A stretch of 44,019 nt of DNA from Kurthia massiliensis. Lineage in GTDB: Bacteria; Bacillota; Bacilli; Bacillales_A; Planococcaceae. Positions 16,350 through 24,812 of this stretch are shown one piece after another. The notes under the pieces are model-generated. The model saw nothing but the letters and a program-made list of their open reading frames with translations. It was not told the origin of the DNA and ran no database searches. The DNA lies in contig NZ_HE611000.1 in assembly GCF_000285555.1 (NCBI RefSeq), positions 194,875 through 238,893 on the forward strand, given 5' to 3'. Position 1 is the stretch's first letter. Each line of letters opens with the position of its first letter. Made by a program: the position numbers and the translations under genes.

Positions 16350-17389
16350 TGATAGTTAGGAAAAAGCCCTTTCGCTCTTTCATCAAGTTGCCAACAATAG
16401 GCGCGATGTGCTTCTGTTAGCACAGTTTCAGGTGGTTCCACACGTTCACATACGTCCATCGCAAACGGACAACGTGCAGCGAAACTACAGCCAACCGGTG
16501 GATCAAATAAATCCGGTGGCGTACCATCGATCGGTTGCAACTCTTCTTCTAGTAAGTCGAGGCGCGGTACCGATTGAAGAAGCCCTTTCGTATACGGATG
16601 TTTCTGACGATAAAAAATATCGCGCTTCGTACCAATTTCAATGACTTTGCCGGCATACATTACCGCGATACGGTCGGCAATTTTCGCAACGACCCCTAAA
16701 TCATGCGTAATTAAAATAATCGATACGCCGGTACGCGCCTGAATGTCTGCGAATAGCTCTAAAATTTGCGCTTGAATCGTCACATCAAGCGCGGTCGTTG
16801 GCTCATCGGCAATCAATACTTCTGGGTCGCAAATGAGCGCAATAGCGATGATGATTCGCTGACGCATACCACCTGAAAATTGGTGTGGATATTGTTTCAA
16901 TCGTTCTTCTGGACTCGGAATACCGACAAGGTGAAGCATCTCAATCGCACGTTGCTTCGCTTTTTGCTTTGAAATGCCATGATGGGTGCGAATCCCTTCC
17001 ATTAGTTGCTCCCCAATCGTCAGCGTCGGATTTAACGCCGTCATCGGGTCTTGGAAAATCATCGAAATATCCATTCCTTGAATATCGCGGAGCTCTTTTT
17101 TCGAAAGCTTCGCTAAATCGCGTCCTTTATAAAGCACTTGGCCATTCGCAATACGACCAGGTGGCTGTGGAATGAGGCCCATAATCGCATTAGACGTCAC
17201 ACTTTTACCACAACCTGACTCACCAACGATGGCAAGCGTCTCTCCTTTATACAAATCAAATGTCACTCCACGTACCGCTTTCACTTCACCGCCATACGTT
17301 TTAAACGTGACATGTAGATTTTTGACTTCAAGCACTTTTTGTTGGGCTTCAACAATTGGTGGTGCTACTGTTGGTTGATTTGTAACCAT
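16346..17389 (-). CDS. dppD: Oligopeptide ABC transporter ATP-binding protein (DppD/OppD)
   Basis: First ATPase of the peptide importer. Walker A GESGCGKS at 56-63, Q-loop QDPMTALNP, signature FSGGMRQR, Walker B EVLIADEP and switch His in ITHDLG. The C-terminal OppD extension carries four cysteines (GCSFAARCPFAMDVC and AYCW), the pattern associated with an Fe-S cluster in some DppD proteins. It follows dppC by four bases. 347 residues, normal for the family. Confidence 0.92.
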   Translation of the reverse strand: MVTNQPTVAPPIVEAQQKVLEVKNLHVTFKTYGGEVKAVRGVTFDLYKGETLAIVGESGCGKSVTSNAIMGLIPQPPGRIANGQVLYKGRDLAKLSKKELRDIQGMDISMIFQDPMTALNPTLTIGEQLMEGIRTHHGISKQKAKQRAIEMLHLVGIPSPEERLKQYPHQFSGGMRQRIIIAIALICDPEVLIADEPTTALDVTIQAQILELFADIQARTGVSIILITHDLGVVAKIADRIAVMYAGKVIEIGTKRDIFYRQKHPYTKGLLQSVPRLDLLEEELQPIDGTPPDLFDPPVGCSFAARCPFAMDVCERVEPPETVLTEAHRAYCWQLDERAKGLFPNYQ

Positions 17390-17393
17390 GTCT

Positions 17394-18320
17394 CTACCCC
17401 CTTAACTTTGGATCAAGCGAATCTTGCAAGCCATCACCTAACACGTTAAATGCAAACATCGTAATCGAAATGAATAATGCTGGGAAGAATAAACGCCACC
17501 AGTCACCGGATAAAATGACCGGTAATGCATCATTCGCCATTACACCCCAACTCGCATACGGTGCTTGTACACCAAGCCCTAAGAAACTTAAGAAAGCTTC
17601 CGCAAAAATCGCTGTCGGTACGCTTAGTGTAATTTGGACGATGATTGGTCCCATCGTATTCGGCAATAAGTTTTTACGAATAATACGACTTGAATCCGCA
17701 CCGAACGATTTCGACGCTGTAACAAATTCGTAGTTTTTAATTTGTAACACTTGGCCACGTACGATACGTGCCATGCCGACCCAACCCGTAATCGTCAGCG
17801 CAATAATAATCGTTAATAAACTTGGTCCCATCACGACCATTAATAAAATGACAACGAGTAAGTTCGGTAAGCCGTATAAAATTTCAACGATACGCATCAT
17901 GATCATATCGACTTTGCCGCCTTTATAACCGCTAATTCCGCCGTAAATAATACCGACAATACAATCAATAAGCGCTGCAACTAAGCCGACAAATAATGAA
18001 ATTCGGGCGCCGTACCATGTTCTCGTAAATACATCGCGTCCCATTTCATCCGTTCCAAACCAGTTTTTCGCAGATGGTGGCTTATTTTGATTTGGTAAAT
18101 CTGTCGCTGTGACAGAATGTGGAGAAAAAATAGGCACGAAAATCGCCATCACTGCGAGTAATACGAGAAAAACGAGCCCTAGCATCGCAAGCTTATTTTT
18201 ACGCAATCGACGCCAAGCATCTTTCCAATACGATAGTGATGGGCGCATCACTTGTTCTTTTGCTTCACTATCTTTTTTCTTAGGTGTGAACCATTCGTCT
18301 TTTACATTTACGTTTGTCAT
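17394..18320 (-). CDS. dppC: Oligopeptide ABC transporter permease (DppC/OppC)
   Basis: Membrane subunit of the importer: an N-terminal cytosolic segment, a first helix (AMLGLVFLVLLAVMAIFVPIF), the OppC-specific FGTDEMGRDVFTRTWYGARISL, five further helices and the EAA-like loop SFGADSSRIIRKNLLPN that docks to the ATPase. Its ATG overlaps the stop of dppB (ATGA), so the two permeases are translated together. 308 residues, full length. Confidence 0.92.
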   Translation of the reverse strand: MTNVNVKDEWFTPKKKDSEAKEQVMRPSLSYWKDAWRRLRKNKLAMLGLVFLVLLAVMAIFVPIFSPHSVTATDLPNQNKPPSAKNWFGTDEMGRDVFTRTWYGARISLFVGLVAALIDCIVGIIYGGISGYKGGKVDMIMMRIVEILYGLPNLLVVILLMVVMGPSLLTIIIALTITGWVGMARIVRGQVLQIKNYEFVTASKSFGADSSRIIRKNLLPNTMGPIIVQITLSVPTAIFAEAFLSFLGLGVQAPYASWGVMANDALPVILSGDWWRLFFPALFISITMFAFNVLGDGLQDSLDPKLRG

Positions 18321-19255
18321 GATGACTCACCTTCTTTTTTATGCAATTTAATACGCGGGTCTAAAATGCCATAAATGATATCGACAAGGAACAGCATAAA
18401 AACTAAAAAGGCGCTATAAAACACTGTCGTTCCCATGATGACCGGGTAATCTCGATTGTTAATACTTTCTACGAAATATTTACCCATTCCTGGAATCGCA
18501 AAGATTTTTTCAATGACGAACGTCCCCGTTAAAATCGACGCGAGCATCGTTCCCATAATCGTCACGACCGGCATCATCGCATTACGAAGCGCATGGCGAC
18601 ATACGATGCGCCAAGGTTTTAATCCTTTTGCTTTTGCCATCTTTATGTAGTCCTGCGTTAATACTTCAAGCATGCTTGAGCGCGTTAACCTTGCGATAAT
18701 CGCCATTGGGCCCGTTGCTAAAGCAAGCGTCGGTAAAATCATATGTTTTGGACTTGACCATGTCGCAGCTGGTAGCCAACCGAGCTGACCTGCGAATACT
18801 TGGATTAATAACGTCGCTAAAATAAAGTTTGGAATCGAAATCCCGATGACCGCAATCGCCATCGCAAAATAATCGACGAGTCCATTATGTCTTAGCGCTG
18901 CGAGCGTACCGAGGATAATCCCCGAAATACAAGCGACGATAATCGTAATCATGCCGAGTTCAAGTGATATTGGGAATCCTCTCTCTAACAATGAATTAAC
19001 CGTTTCATTCGGTTTTTTAATCGATGGACCAAAATCAAATGTCACAATCGCCTTCATATAACTACCGTACTGGACGAGTAGCGGATCATCTAAATGGTAA
19101 AACTTTTCTAAATTTTCTTGGATGACGGGATTAGACGTTTTGTCGCTATCAAATGGTGATCCTGGAATTGCATGCATCAACGCAAATGTTAATGTCGCAA
19201 TAATAAAAATCGTCATGATCATCATGAAAAAGCGCTTTACAATATACGAAATCAT
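18317..19255 (-). CDS. dppB: Oligopeptide ABC transporter permease (DppB/OppB)
   Basis: First gene of the dpp-ykf operon. Starts MISYIVKRFFMMIMTIFIIATLTFALM, the typical OppB first helix, and has the family's GLKPWRIVCRHALRNAMMPVVT coupling loop and C-terminal IYGILDPRIKL. A longer frame reaches back 12 codons, but only the ATG at 19255 is preceded by GAGGGGG at 6 bases. A promoter with an overlapping CodY-like box lies about 75 bases upstream, which fits the known control of dpp operons by CodY in Bacillus. Confidence 0.92.
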   Translation of the reverse strand: MISYIVKRFFMMIMTIFIIATLTFALMHAIPGSPFDSDKTSNPVIQENLEKFYHLDDPLLVQYGSYMKAIVTFDFGPSIKKPNETVNSLLERGFPISLELGMITIIVACISGIILGTLAALRHNGLVDYFAMAIAVIGISIPNFILATLLIQVFAGQLGWLPAATWSSPKHMILPTLALATGPMAIIARLTRSSMLEVLTQDYIKMAKAKGLKPWRIVCRHALRNAMMPVVTIMGTMLASILTGTFVIEKIFAIPGMGKYFVESINNRDYPVIMGTTVFYSAFLVFMLFLVDIIYGILDPRIKLHKKEGESS

Positions 19256-19316
19256 AGTGTTCCCCCTCTCTTTGATGCTTCCAAAAAACATTTTTGGATA
19301 TTTTTGGTTAAAATAA

Positions 19317-19331
19317 TATTATCAGAATTTT
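19317..19331. promoter_or_regulatory. Candidate CodY box at the dpp promoter
   Basis: The sequence AAAATTCTGATAATA (minus strand) matches the CodY consensus AATTTTCWGAAAATT at 11 of 15 positions. It overlaps the end of the -10 element of the dpp promoter, a repressing position. CodY control of dpp is established in Bacillus subtilis. Confidence 0.5.
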
Positions 19332-19358
19332 TATAATATTACAATTTTATTCTGTAAA
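19330..19358 (-). promoter_or_regulatory. Sigma-A promoter of the dpp-ykf operon
   Basis: Minus strand -35 TTTACA (19353-19358), 17-base spacer, -10 TATAAA (19330-19335); each is 5/6 to consensus. Confidence 0.65.
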
Positions 19359-19445
19359 AGAATTGAAAATGCTGTTTTATACCTAGTTTTTATTTACCTA
19401 ATTGATTTTTACAATGATGCGCGCTATAGGTACATTCGCTAATAT

Positions 19446-19479
19446 AAAAAAACACCTCACACAATTGTGTAAGGTGTTT
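19446..19479 (-). terminator. Terminator of trpB
   Basis: 13-bp stem AAACACCTCACAC / GTGTAAGGTGTTT (one mismatch) with a 4-base loop and T-run on the minus strand, about 65 bases past the trpB stop. Confidence 0.85.
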
Positions 19480-19545
19480 CATATTGGTCCAAATATTCTA
19501 TTATGGAAAAACATCCATCATTAAAAATAATATTGCATCAAATTG

Positions 19546-20709
19546 TTAACGTTTTGCGAGCATGTCATATACTTGTTCAACATCTTTGTCACCACGACCT
19601 GAAATGTTGACGATCACAATATCTTCTTTTGATAACGTTGGGACAAATTTTAACGCGTACGCCACTGCATGGCTACTTTCTAATGCTGGGATAATACCTT
19701 CTTCTTTCGATAATGTCATAAAGGCATCTAATACTTCCTCATTGGAAATCGTCACATACTCCCCACGACCTGATACTTTTAGTTGTGAATGTTCTGGCCC
19801 TGCGCCTGGATAATCTAACCCTGCCGCAATTGAATACGTAGGCTGTGGATTGCCCGCTTCATCTTGCAATACTAAACAGCGGAAACCGTGTAAATCACCC
19901 GGTGTTCCTTCTGTTAATGAAGGTGCTTGGTCAGGTTCTACGCCGATTAAGCGTACGTCTTCATCTGCAATATATTCCGCAAATGAACCAATAGCGTTAC
20001 TACCACCACCAACACATGCAATGACTGCTGTCGGCAACTTGCCTTCTTTTTGTAAAATTTGTGCACGACTTTCACGGCTAATAACCGATTGGAAATGTTT
20101 CACCATCGTTGGGAATGGGTGTGGTCCGACAGCTGAACCTAATAAATAGAATGAGTTTTCATAGTTCTCTACTAAATCTGCAAATGCGGCATCAACAGCT
20201 TCTTTCAGGCGACCTTGTCCTTCTGTAACCGATACGACTTTCGCACCTAATAATTCAATACGGAACACATTTAACGCCTGACGCTTAATATCTTCCGCGC
20301 CCATGTAAATGACACATTCCATATTAAACATCGCACATACTGTTGCTGTCGCTACACCATGCTGACCTGCACCCGTTTCAGCAATAATACGTTTTGCCCC
20401 CATACGTTTCGCTAATAAAATTTGACCGAGTACGTTGTTAATTTTATGTGATCCTGTATGATTTAAATCTTCACGTTTTAAATAAATTTTTGCGCCACCT
20501 AAACGGTTCGTTAAGTTTTCCGCAAAATAAAGTGGTGATTGACGGCCTACATATTCACGGAAATAATAATCTAATTCATTTTTAAAATCTTCATCATCTT
20601 TAAAACGATTAAAATTTTCTTCTAAAATGTCTAATACATTTTGTAATGACGGCGGTACTTGACTACCACCAAATTCTCCGAAATACCCTGCTTGTTGCTC
20701 TGTGCTCAT
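19546..20709 (-). CDS. trpB: Stand-alone tryptophan synthase beta chain
   Basis: PLP enzyme that joins indole and serine to tryptophan. All landmarks are present: the PLP lysine in LNHTGSHKINN (about residue 85), AETGAGQHGVATA, the phosphate loop CVGGGSNAIG and the closing SGRGDKD. 387 residues, normal. The N-terminus GYFGEFGGSQVPPSLQ departs from the usual GRFGGxFVPE and hints at the orphan lineage found outside trp operons. No trpA, trpC or other trp gene is near, so it may work by salvaging free indole or with a distant trpA. It has GAGAGGGG just before the ATG, its own promoter with a 12/15 CodY-like box, and its own terminator. Confidence 0.92.
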   Translation of the reverse strand: MSTEQQAGYFGEFGGSQVPPSLQNVLDILEENFNRFKDDEDFKNELDYYFREYVGRQSPLYFAENLTNRLGGAKIYLKREDLNHTGSHKINNVLGQILLAKRMGAKRIIAETGAGQHGVATATVCAMFNMECVIYMGAEDIKRQALNVFRIELLGAKVVSVTEGQGRLKEAVDAAFADLVENYENSFYLLGSAVGPHPFPTMVKHFQSVISRESRAQILQKEGKLPTAVIACVGGGSNAIGSFAEYIADEDVRLIGVEPDQAPSLTEGTPGDLHGFRCLVLQDEAGNPQPTYSIAAGLDYPGAGPEHSQLKVSGRGEYVTISNEEVLDAFMTLSKEEGIIPALESSHAVAYALKFVPTLSKEDIVIVNISGRGDKDVEQVYDMLAKR

Positions 20710-20735
20710 CTCATCTTGCCCCTCTCAACTAACTA

Positions 20736-20750
20736 AATTTTCAGTCTATT
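20736..20750. promoter_or_regulatory. Candidate CodY box at the trpB promoter
   Basis: AATTTTCAGTCTATT (plus strand) matches the CodY consensus at 12 of 15 positions and overlaps the downstream half of the trpB -10 element. Confidence 0.45.
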
Positions 20751-20776
20751 TTAAACATTTTATAAGAAAAACGCAA
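20748..20776 (-). promoter_or_regulatory. Promoter of trpB
   Basis: Minus strand -35 TTGCGT (20771-20776), 17-base spacer, -10 TAAAAT (20748-20753). The -10 is 5/6 and the -35 is only moderate. Confidence 0.5.
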
Positions 20777-20843
20777 TTGGTTATACGGAAATCGAGCAAA
20801 AAAAGTGCTATTTTTACATGTTTTAGAAAAAATGAACGCGAGC

Positions 20844-20875
20844 AAAAAAACACTCGTCAAAAAACGAGTATTTTT
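20844..20875 (-). terminator. Terminator upstream of trpB, ending the 20.9-kb gene
   Basis: Stem ACTCGT / ACGAGT extended by A/T pairs, with a 7-base T-run on the minus strand. Confidence 0.7.
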
Positions 20876-20883
20876 AACGCTCA

Positions 20884-21438
20884 TTAATAATATTCATTGT
20901 CATCTTCTAATGGGAAAATTTCTAAATCATCGCTATCAATTTCATTGAACCACAATGTGTCCGCGCGTCGACGCCACGTCTCAAGCACATCAATTGTCGT
21001 ACATTGATCCGTTACACAATCATCGCGTGCAATGTCTCGAAACGTAATCACCTCGTCTAATATTTCATAAGCTGTAATTAATTCCGCTAATCTATTCGCT
21101 TCTACAATTTGTTGTAATTCTTCGACGATAGGGAGATGATGTTGTAGCAAATGAACGGTATTATTCGATAATCCCGCTTGCGCCACTTGGTCACTCAACA
21201 CCCAACGTGCCACAAATAACCGTAAAATACTAAATTGCCACGTTTCTAAACGGTCGTCCTTTCGATGAAATTCGCCGAGACGGGCATAAGCATATGCGAA
21301 AATATGTCGTCCTTCATATTGTGCAAACACCACTAAATCTCCTTTATTTCCGACACCTCTCTGCAAATCCAAGCCTTTCAAAAATGGTTGACCTTCTTCG
21401 GTAAATACATTTCTTTTATGAAACAACACTAAAATCAT
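20884..21438 (-). CDS. Uncharacterised protein
   Basis: I do not recognise this gene. It encodes about 184 residues starting MILVLFHKRNVFTEEGQPF, with a strand-rich beginning, a helical middle (SILRLFVARWVLSDQV, HHLPIVEELQQIVEANRLAELI) and a very acidic tail (DSDDLEIFPLEDDNEYY). No signal peptide or membrane helix. Three in-frame ATGs are close together; the third (21438) is preferred since AAGGA is 8 bases upstream of it. It is a single-gene unit between trpB and the Ter-linked operon, with a terminator after its stop. Confidence 0.65.
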   Translation of the reverse strand: MILVLFHKRNVFTEEGQPFLKGLDLQRGVGNKGDLVVFAQYEGRHIFAYAYARLGEFHRKDDRLETWQFSILRLFVARWVLSDQVAQAGLSNNTVHLLQHHLPIVEELQQIVEANRLAELITAYEILDEVITFRDIARDDCVTDQCTTIDVLETWRRRADTLWFNEIDSDDLEIFPLEDDNEYY

Positions 21439-21611
21439 TGTCATCTTCCTTTCCATTGAAAAACGATTTGTTTATGATCATAACAACGAAACAGAAATCG
21501 AACACATGTTCTAAAATAATTTTTTAGCATAAAATAACATAAATTCAATATATTTTTACCCTACTTATCCACTTTTTAAAAATAATCGTGAAAAATAACT
21601 TATGTAAATAT

Positions 21612-21638
21612 AAAAAAGCACCTAATAAGATGCTTTTT
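21612..21638 (-). terminator. Terminator of the Ter-linked biosynthetic operon
   Basis: Stem AAAAAGCA / TGCTTTTT with weaker inner pairs, T-run on the minus strand, overlapping the stop codon of the HAD gene. Confidence 0.7.
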
Positions 21639-22428
21639 AAACCGAAGATGTCGCCGCTTCTAAAATTTCTTCTAACATTTGTTCTGTAAACGCTGCGCCG
21701 TTCATTTCTAAAATCCGGATTGGGGCCTCATGCGCGAGCGTTCCATAGATCTCACCATGTTGTGGCGAGTAATGATGCTCCGTTAGCTGCATCATGCCGA
21801 GGTCCATAAATGAATCTCCAGCGGCATAATGGGCAATCGGTGCAAGCTTTTCTAATACATATTGTACAGCAGCCTCTTTCGTTAACGTTTTCGGCAATGC
21901 GTAAAATTTTCGACCGTGCACATAACTCGTCCAACGTGCATCTTCAAACGATTCAGCTAATTTCGTCAACGCTGCATCATCACGTTTTTCTTCATCAATG
22001 AGCATCACGTAAAACAAACCGTCTACCTCATTAATTTTTCTGAACATCTCCATTTCCCAACAATGTGCAAACGTTTCTCGAAATGCTTCAAAGCCCATGC
22101 AACTCGCAATGTTTTTTTGCACTTGCGCTTGCCATTCACGATCTATTTCACCATCATTGAGAACAATTCCTCCGTTACAAACGACGGCGTAATGCGGTGT
22201 TTGGTCAAATAACTGAATGCGATCATATTGCGCACGTGAACGCGTTGTCACTGGAATGATTTCAATATGTTGTTGCGCTTCTTCTAAAAGCGCTTTTGTT
22301 CGCTTAGAAATGTAAGAAATCGGCCTATCATGAAGCTTTTCAATACAAATTGCTTCTTCTAATGGCAGCCCAACTGTTCGCTCTGAAAAAATAAACGTTC
22401 GATCTAAGTCTGTTGTTAGTACGTGCAT
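21637..22428 (-). CDS. HAD-superfamily phosphatase of the Ter-linked biosynthetic operon
   Basis: A Cof-like HAD hydrolase of 263 residues. Motif I is TTDLDRTF (Asp7 and Asp9), a conserved Thr/Ser lies in VTTRSRAQYDR, and motif IV is AAGDSFMDLGMM. It is expected to dephosphorylate a sugar or nucleotide-like intermediate. The start codon follows the stop of the StiP-type gene directly (TAA then ATG), with AAGGAG inside the end of that gene, so translation is coupled. Its place after two phosphoribosyltransferases and a lyase matches the Ter-associated module described by Anantharaman and colleagues, proposed to make a nucleoside-like metabolite. Substrate unknown. Confidence 0.82.
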   Translation of the reverse strand: MHVLTTDLDRTFIFSERTVGLPLEEAICIEKLHDRPISYISKRTKALLEEAQQHIEIIPVTTRSRAQYDRIQLFDQTPHYAVVCNGGIVLNDGEIDREWQAQVQKNIASCMGFEAFRETFAHCWEMEMFRKINEVDGLFYVMLIDEEKRDDAALTKLAESFEDARWTSYVHGRKFYALPKTLTKEAAVQYVLEKLAPIAHYAAGDSFMDLGMMQLTEHHYSPQHGEIYGTLAHEAPIRILEMNGAAFTEQMLEEILEAATSSV

Positions 22429-23505
22429 TTATATCAACTCCTTAATGAGTCCACAACAAGAGTAGCTCATGTCTTTGTATACCTCGACCGGCACACCACG
22501 TTCCTCCGCTAGCATATAAATATGTTGCAAGTCCATATCATACGTCGGGTTGACGAGAATTTTCCACGGTACACGTCGCAATAGTACGCGCGTCGTTTCA
22601 CCAACGCCTGGTTTAATATGATGCGTATTGGCAATGTCAAATTGCTCTTGAATACGCTCAACAGATTGCATACCTAACCATGTCACGGGCGCATCTTCTG
22701 GCGGTTGAGGCGATACGTTCGGAAATTGTGCAACGACCGCATCGATAAACGTATACGACACGTCCGCAGATTCAAGCGCTTCATAATATTTCGCGCCGTG
22801 GAAATCACCTTCGTGAATGAATGTGTCATTTAATACCGTACGACTAACGAGGCCTGAAACAGTCGAGTTCAAGCACGCAGAAGGAATTAAAAAATCATCA
22901 CGTGTCCCATATAAAGAAGCACAATGTCCGGGATCTGCTAAAACAGCTAGCGTATCATCAATGTCAATTCCTTTTAAGCGCAGCTCGTTACACGCAGCAG
23001 TTAATTCTCGTGTGATGGCGCCTTTTCCTGTCCAACCATCGACAAATTGAATATTTGCCTGTGGGTGCGTATCTAAAATGTATTGAATCGCTACTTCATC
23101 AATGCCTCGATCGCGAATGATTGAAATAGCGTAATGCGGTACGGTTTCACCATATTTAAACTGAATGTAACGCTTCATTAAAATCCCGATTGGCGTACCG
23201 GCACGCGCTAAACTAACGAGCACGACTTCATCGAGTACCTTTTTCGCAAGCACTTGCTCTGTTACCGTCGCAACAGCTTCCGCTAAACGTGCACTATACG
23301 CATCTAGCGTTTCATGGAATAGCGCTAAATAATCGTCACTCGGCTGGAATTCTTGCGGTAGCATCGTTGAATAATGTACTCCTTGTTGAATGAGTTGTTC
23401 GCGTGATTGCGTATCTTTTTCTAATTCAATATCGCTTAAATCCTTCAATAAGAAAATTACATCGTCTGTACTATAGCTCGTTTGCATAAACGTTTTGACC
23501 GTCAT
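22429..23505 (-). CDS. StiP-type phosphoribosyltransferase with a PELOTA-like C-terminal domain
   Basis: A PRTase_1 / StiP family protein, often mis-labelled cysteine protease in databases. Residues 90-220 hold a Rossmann-like PRTase core with VVLVSLARAGTPIGIL and the PRPP loop FVDGWTGKGAI. The last 80 residues (VGETTRVLLRRVPWKILV, YMLAEERGVPVEVYKDMSY) resemble the PELOTA RNA-binding fold that the family carries. The gene begins 35 bases inside the end of the TRSP-phosphoribosyltransferase gene, with GGAAGGAG about 9 bases before the ATG. Together these genes form the biosynthetic arm of the tellurite-type stress system. The exact chemistry is not established. Confidence 0.85.
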   Translation of the reverse strand: MTVKTFMQTSYSTDDVIFLLKDLSDIELEKDTQSREQLIQQGVHYSTMLPQEFQPSDDYLALFHETLDAYSARLAEAVATVTEQVLAKKVLDEVVLVSLARAGTPIGILMKRYIQFKYGETVPHYAISIIRDRGIDEVAIQYILDTHPQANIQFVDGWTGKGAITRELTAACNELRLKGIDIDDTLAVLADPGHCASLYGTRDDFLIPSACLNSTVSGLVSRTVLNDTFIHEGDFHGAKYYEALESADVSYTFIDAVVAQFPNVSPQPPEDAPVTWLGMQSVERIQEQFDIANTHHIKPGVGETTRVLLRRVPWKILVNPTYDMDLQHIYMLAEERGVPVEVYKDMSYSCCGLIKELI

Positions 23506-24799
23506 AATAAGACACTCCTTCCGTTAGTTGAATGACTATTACTGGTAAATTCAATTGTGCAATTAATGCCTCTAAACCTTCTTCGTCTGCAAGGCGCTCG
23601 ACGACAAGTACGACTTCATCAAAATTTCCTTTTGACACGCTATATAAGAAATTCGCGACACCTGCATTTTCAGGGCTGCTAAAAGCGTACTTCTCATAAA
23701 TGACCGAACGTTCATCTACAAAAATCGGACTGCGTGTCGTCGATTGTGTCCAAACATCACCATCTAATAGCATCGCAATTTGCATCGGGATAAACATACA
23801 TTCCCCTGTACCGACCACAAGCGTTTTACCATTTACTTTTGGTAAAGCTAGCGTCGATAAATCGTCACGCAACATTTTATTTTGTGTTGCAGTCAAGCCG
23901 AAACGACCTGTTTGCTCTACATATGGCGATGCACAAAGCGTGCCATCTTCACTCGTTGATTTATAGACGATCGGTGTTAAACTGCACGCTTCACCAACAC
24001 GTTTTGATACCGTACGTGCTGACAGTTGGAGAGGTGTTTCCTCGTCACAAAATGAACCTTCTACAGCCATCGTACCACTCATCAACGTCACGACTTGAAT
24101 ATCGATACGACGCGCTGCTGCAAACGTTTCATATGCTTTGCGCTCTTCTGCACTACGCCAATCTAAAATAGATACGACCGTATATTGTTGAATGTGCGGA
24201 TATTGCGCATGTAATTCATCAATAATATTTAAATTCGTCTGACCTGTCGACATTTCATCATCTACGAGGACTATGTGCGTTGCCTGCTCAAACATGTTCG
24301 GCGGAGCATATAAGCGATGACTCGTCGCATGAGAATGTTCCTCTTCAAATGTAATCGTCGGTTCTAAACCGTGAACGCGCTCACGTGTCGTATGAATATA
24401 CGTCGCGTTGTCGTCAAATGCATCGAAAAATGCATGTCCGAGTGCCGTCGCTGTTTCTGCAAACCCGATAATGGCAATTTGCTCTGGTGCTTTCGTTCGT
24501 ACGCTCTCGATATCAACGAGTGGCGTCTCTGTTTTAATCGATTGTACGAGTGCTTCCGTATGGTCTTGATAAATACCGTAATGTTCTAAAAAACGATTTG
24601 CTAATAAATGCCCTGTATAAATTGGAATGAACGGTTTTACATGTAAATGTTTACCGAGTACTTTCGAAACAAATAAAAATTGACGCTTTTTATTAATGCG
24701 TAGCCCTAATGCAAATAAATCATGCTCACTGAAATTATACGGATTGTGGAAAATATTCGTATCAACCGTTAAACGGCCTTCAATTGAAAAAGTTGTCAT
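23471..24799 (-). CDS. Phosphoribosyltransferase with TRSP domain
   Basis: The second PRTase of the Ter-linked set (PRTase_2 plus TRSP domain). The PRPP-binding signature is HIVLVDDEMSTGQTNL at about 175-190, and the PRTase fold begins near NPYNFSEHDLFALGLRINKKRQFLF. The C-terminal TRSP part (about 280-440) includes TGRFGLTATQNKML and VVGTGECMFIPMQIAMLL. Predicted to attach or remove a phosphoribosyl group on a base-like substrate. AAGGAGG lies 8 bases upstream of the ATG. It follows the lyase by 13 bases and overlaps the StiP-type gene by 35. Confidence 0.85.
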   Translation of the reverse strand: MTTFSIEGRLTVDTNIFHNPYNFSEHDLFALGLRINKKRQFLFVSKVLGKHLHVKPFIPIYTGHLLANRFLEHYGIYQDHTEALVQSIKTETPLVDIESVRTKAPEQIAIIGFAETATALGHAFFDAFDDNATYIHTTRERVHGLEPTITFEEEHSHATSHRLYAPPNMFEQATHIVLVDDEMSTGQTNLNIIDELHAQYPHIQQYTVVSILDWRSAEERKAYETFAAARRIDIQVVTLMSGTMAVEGSFCDEETPLQLSARTVSKRVGEACSLTPIVYKSTSEDGTLCASPYVEQTGRFGLTATQNKMLRDDLSTLALPKVNGKTLVVGTGECMFIPMQIAMLLDGDVWTQSTTRSPIFVDERSVIYEKYAFSSPENAGVANFLYSVSKGNFDEVVLVVERLADEEGLEALIAQLNLPVIVIQLTEGVSYYDGQNVYANEL

Positions 24800-24812
24800 A
24801 GAAAATGCCTCC

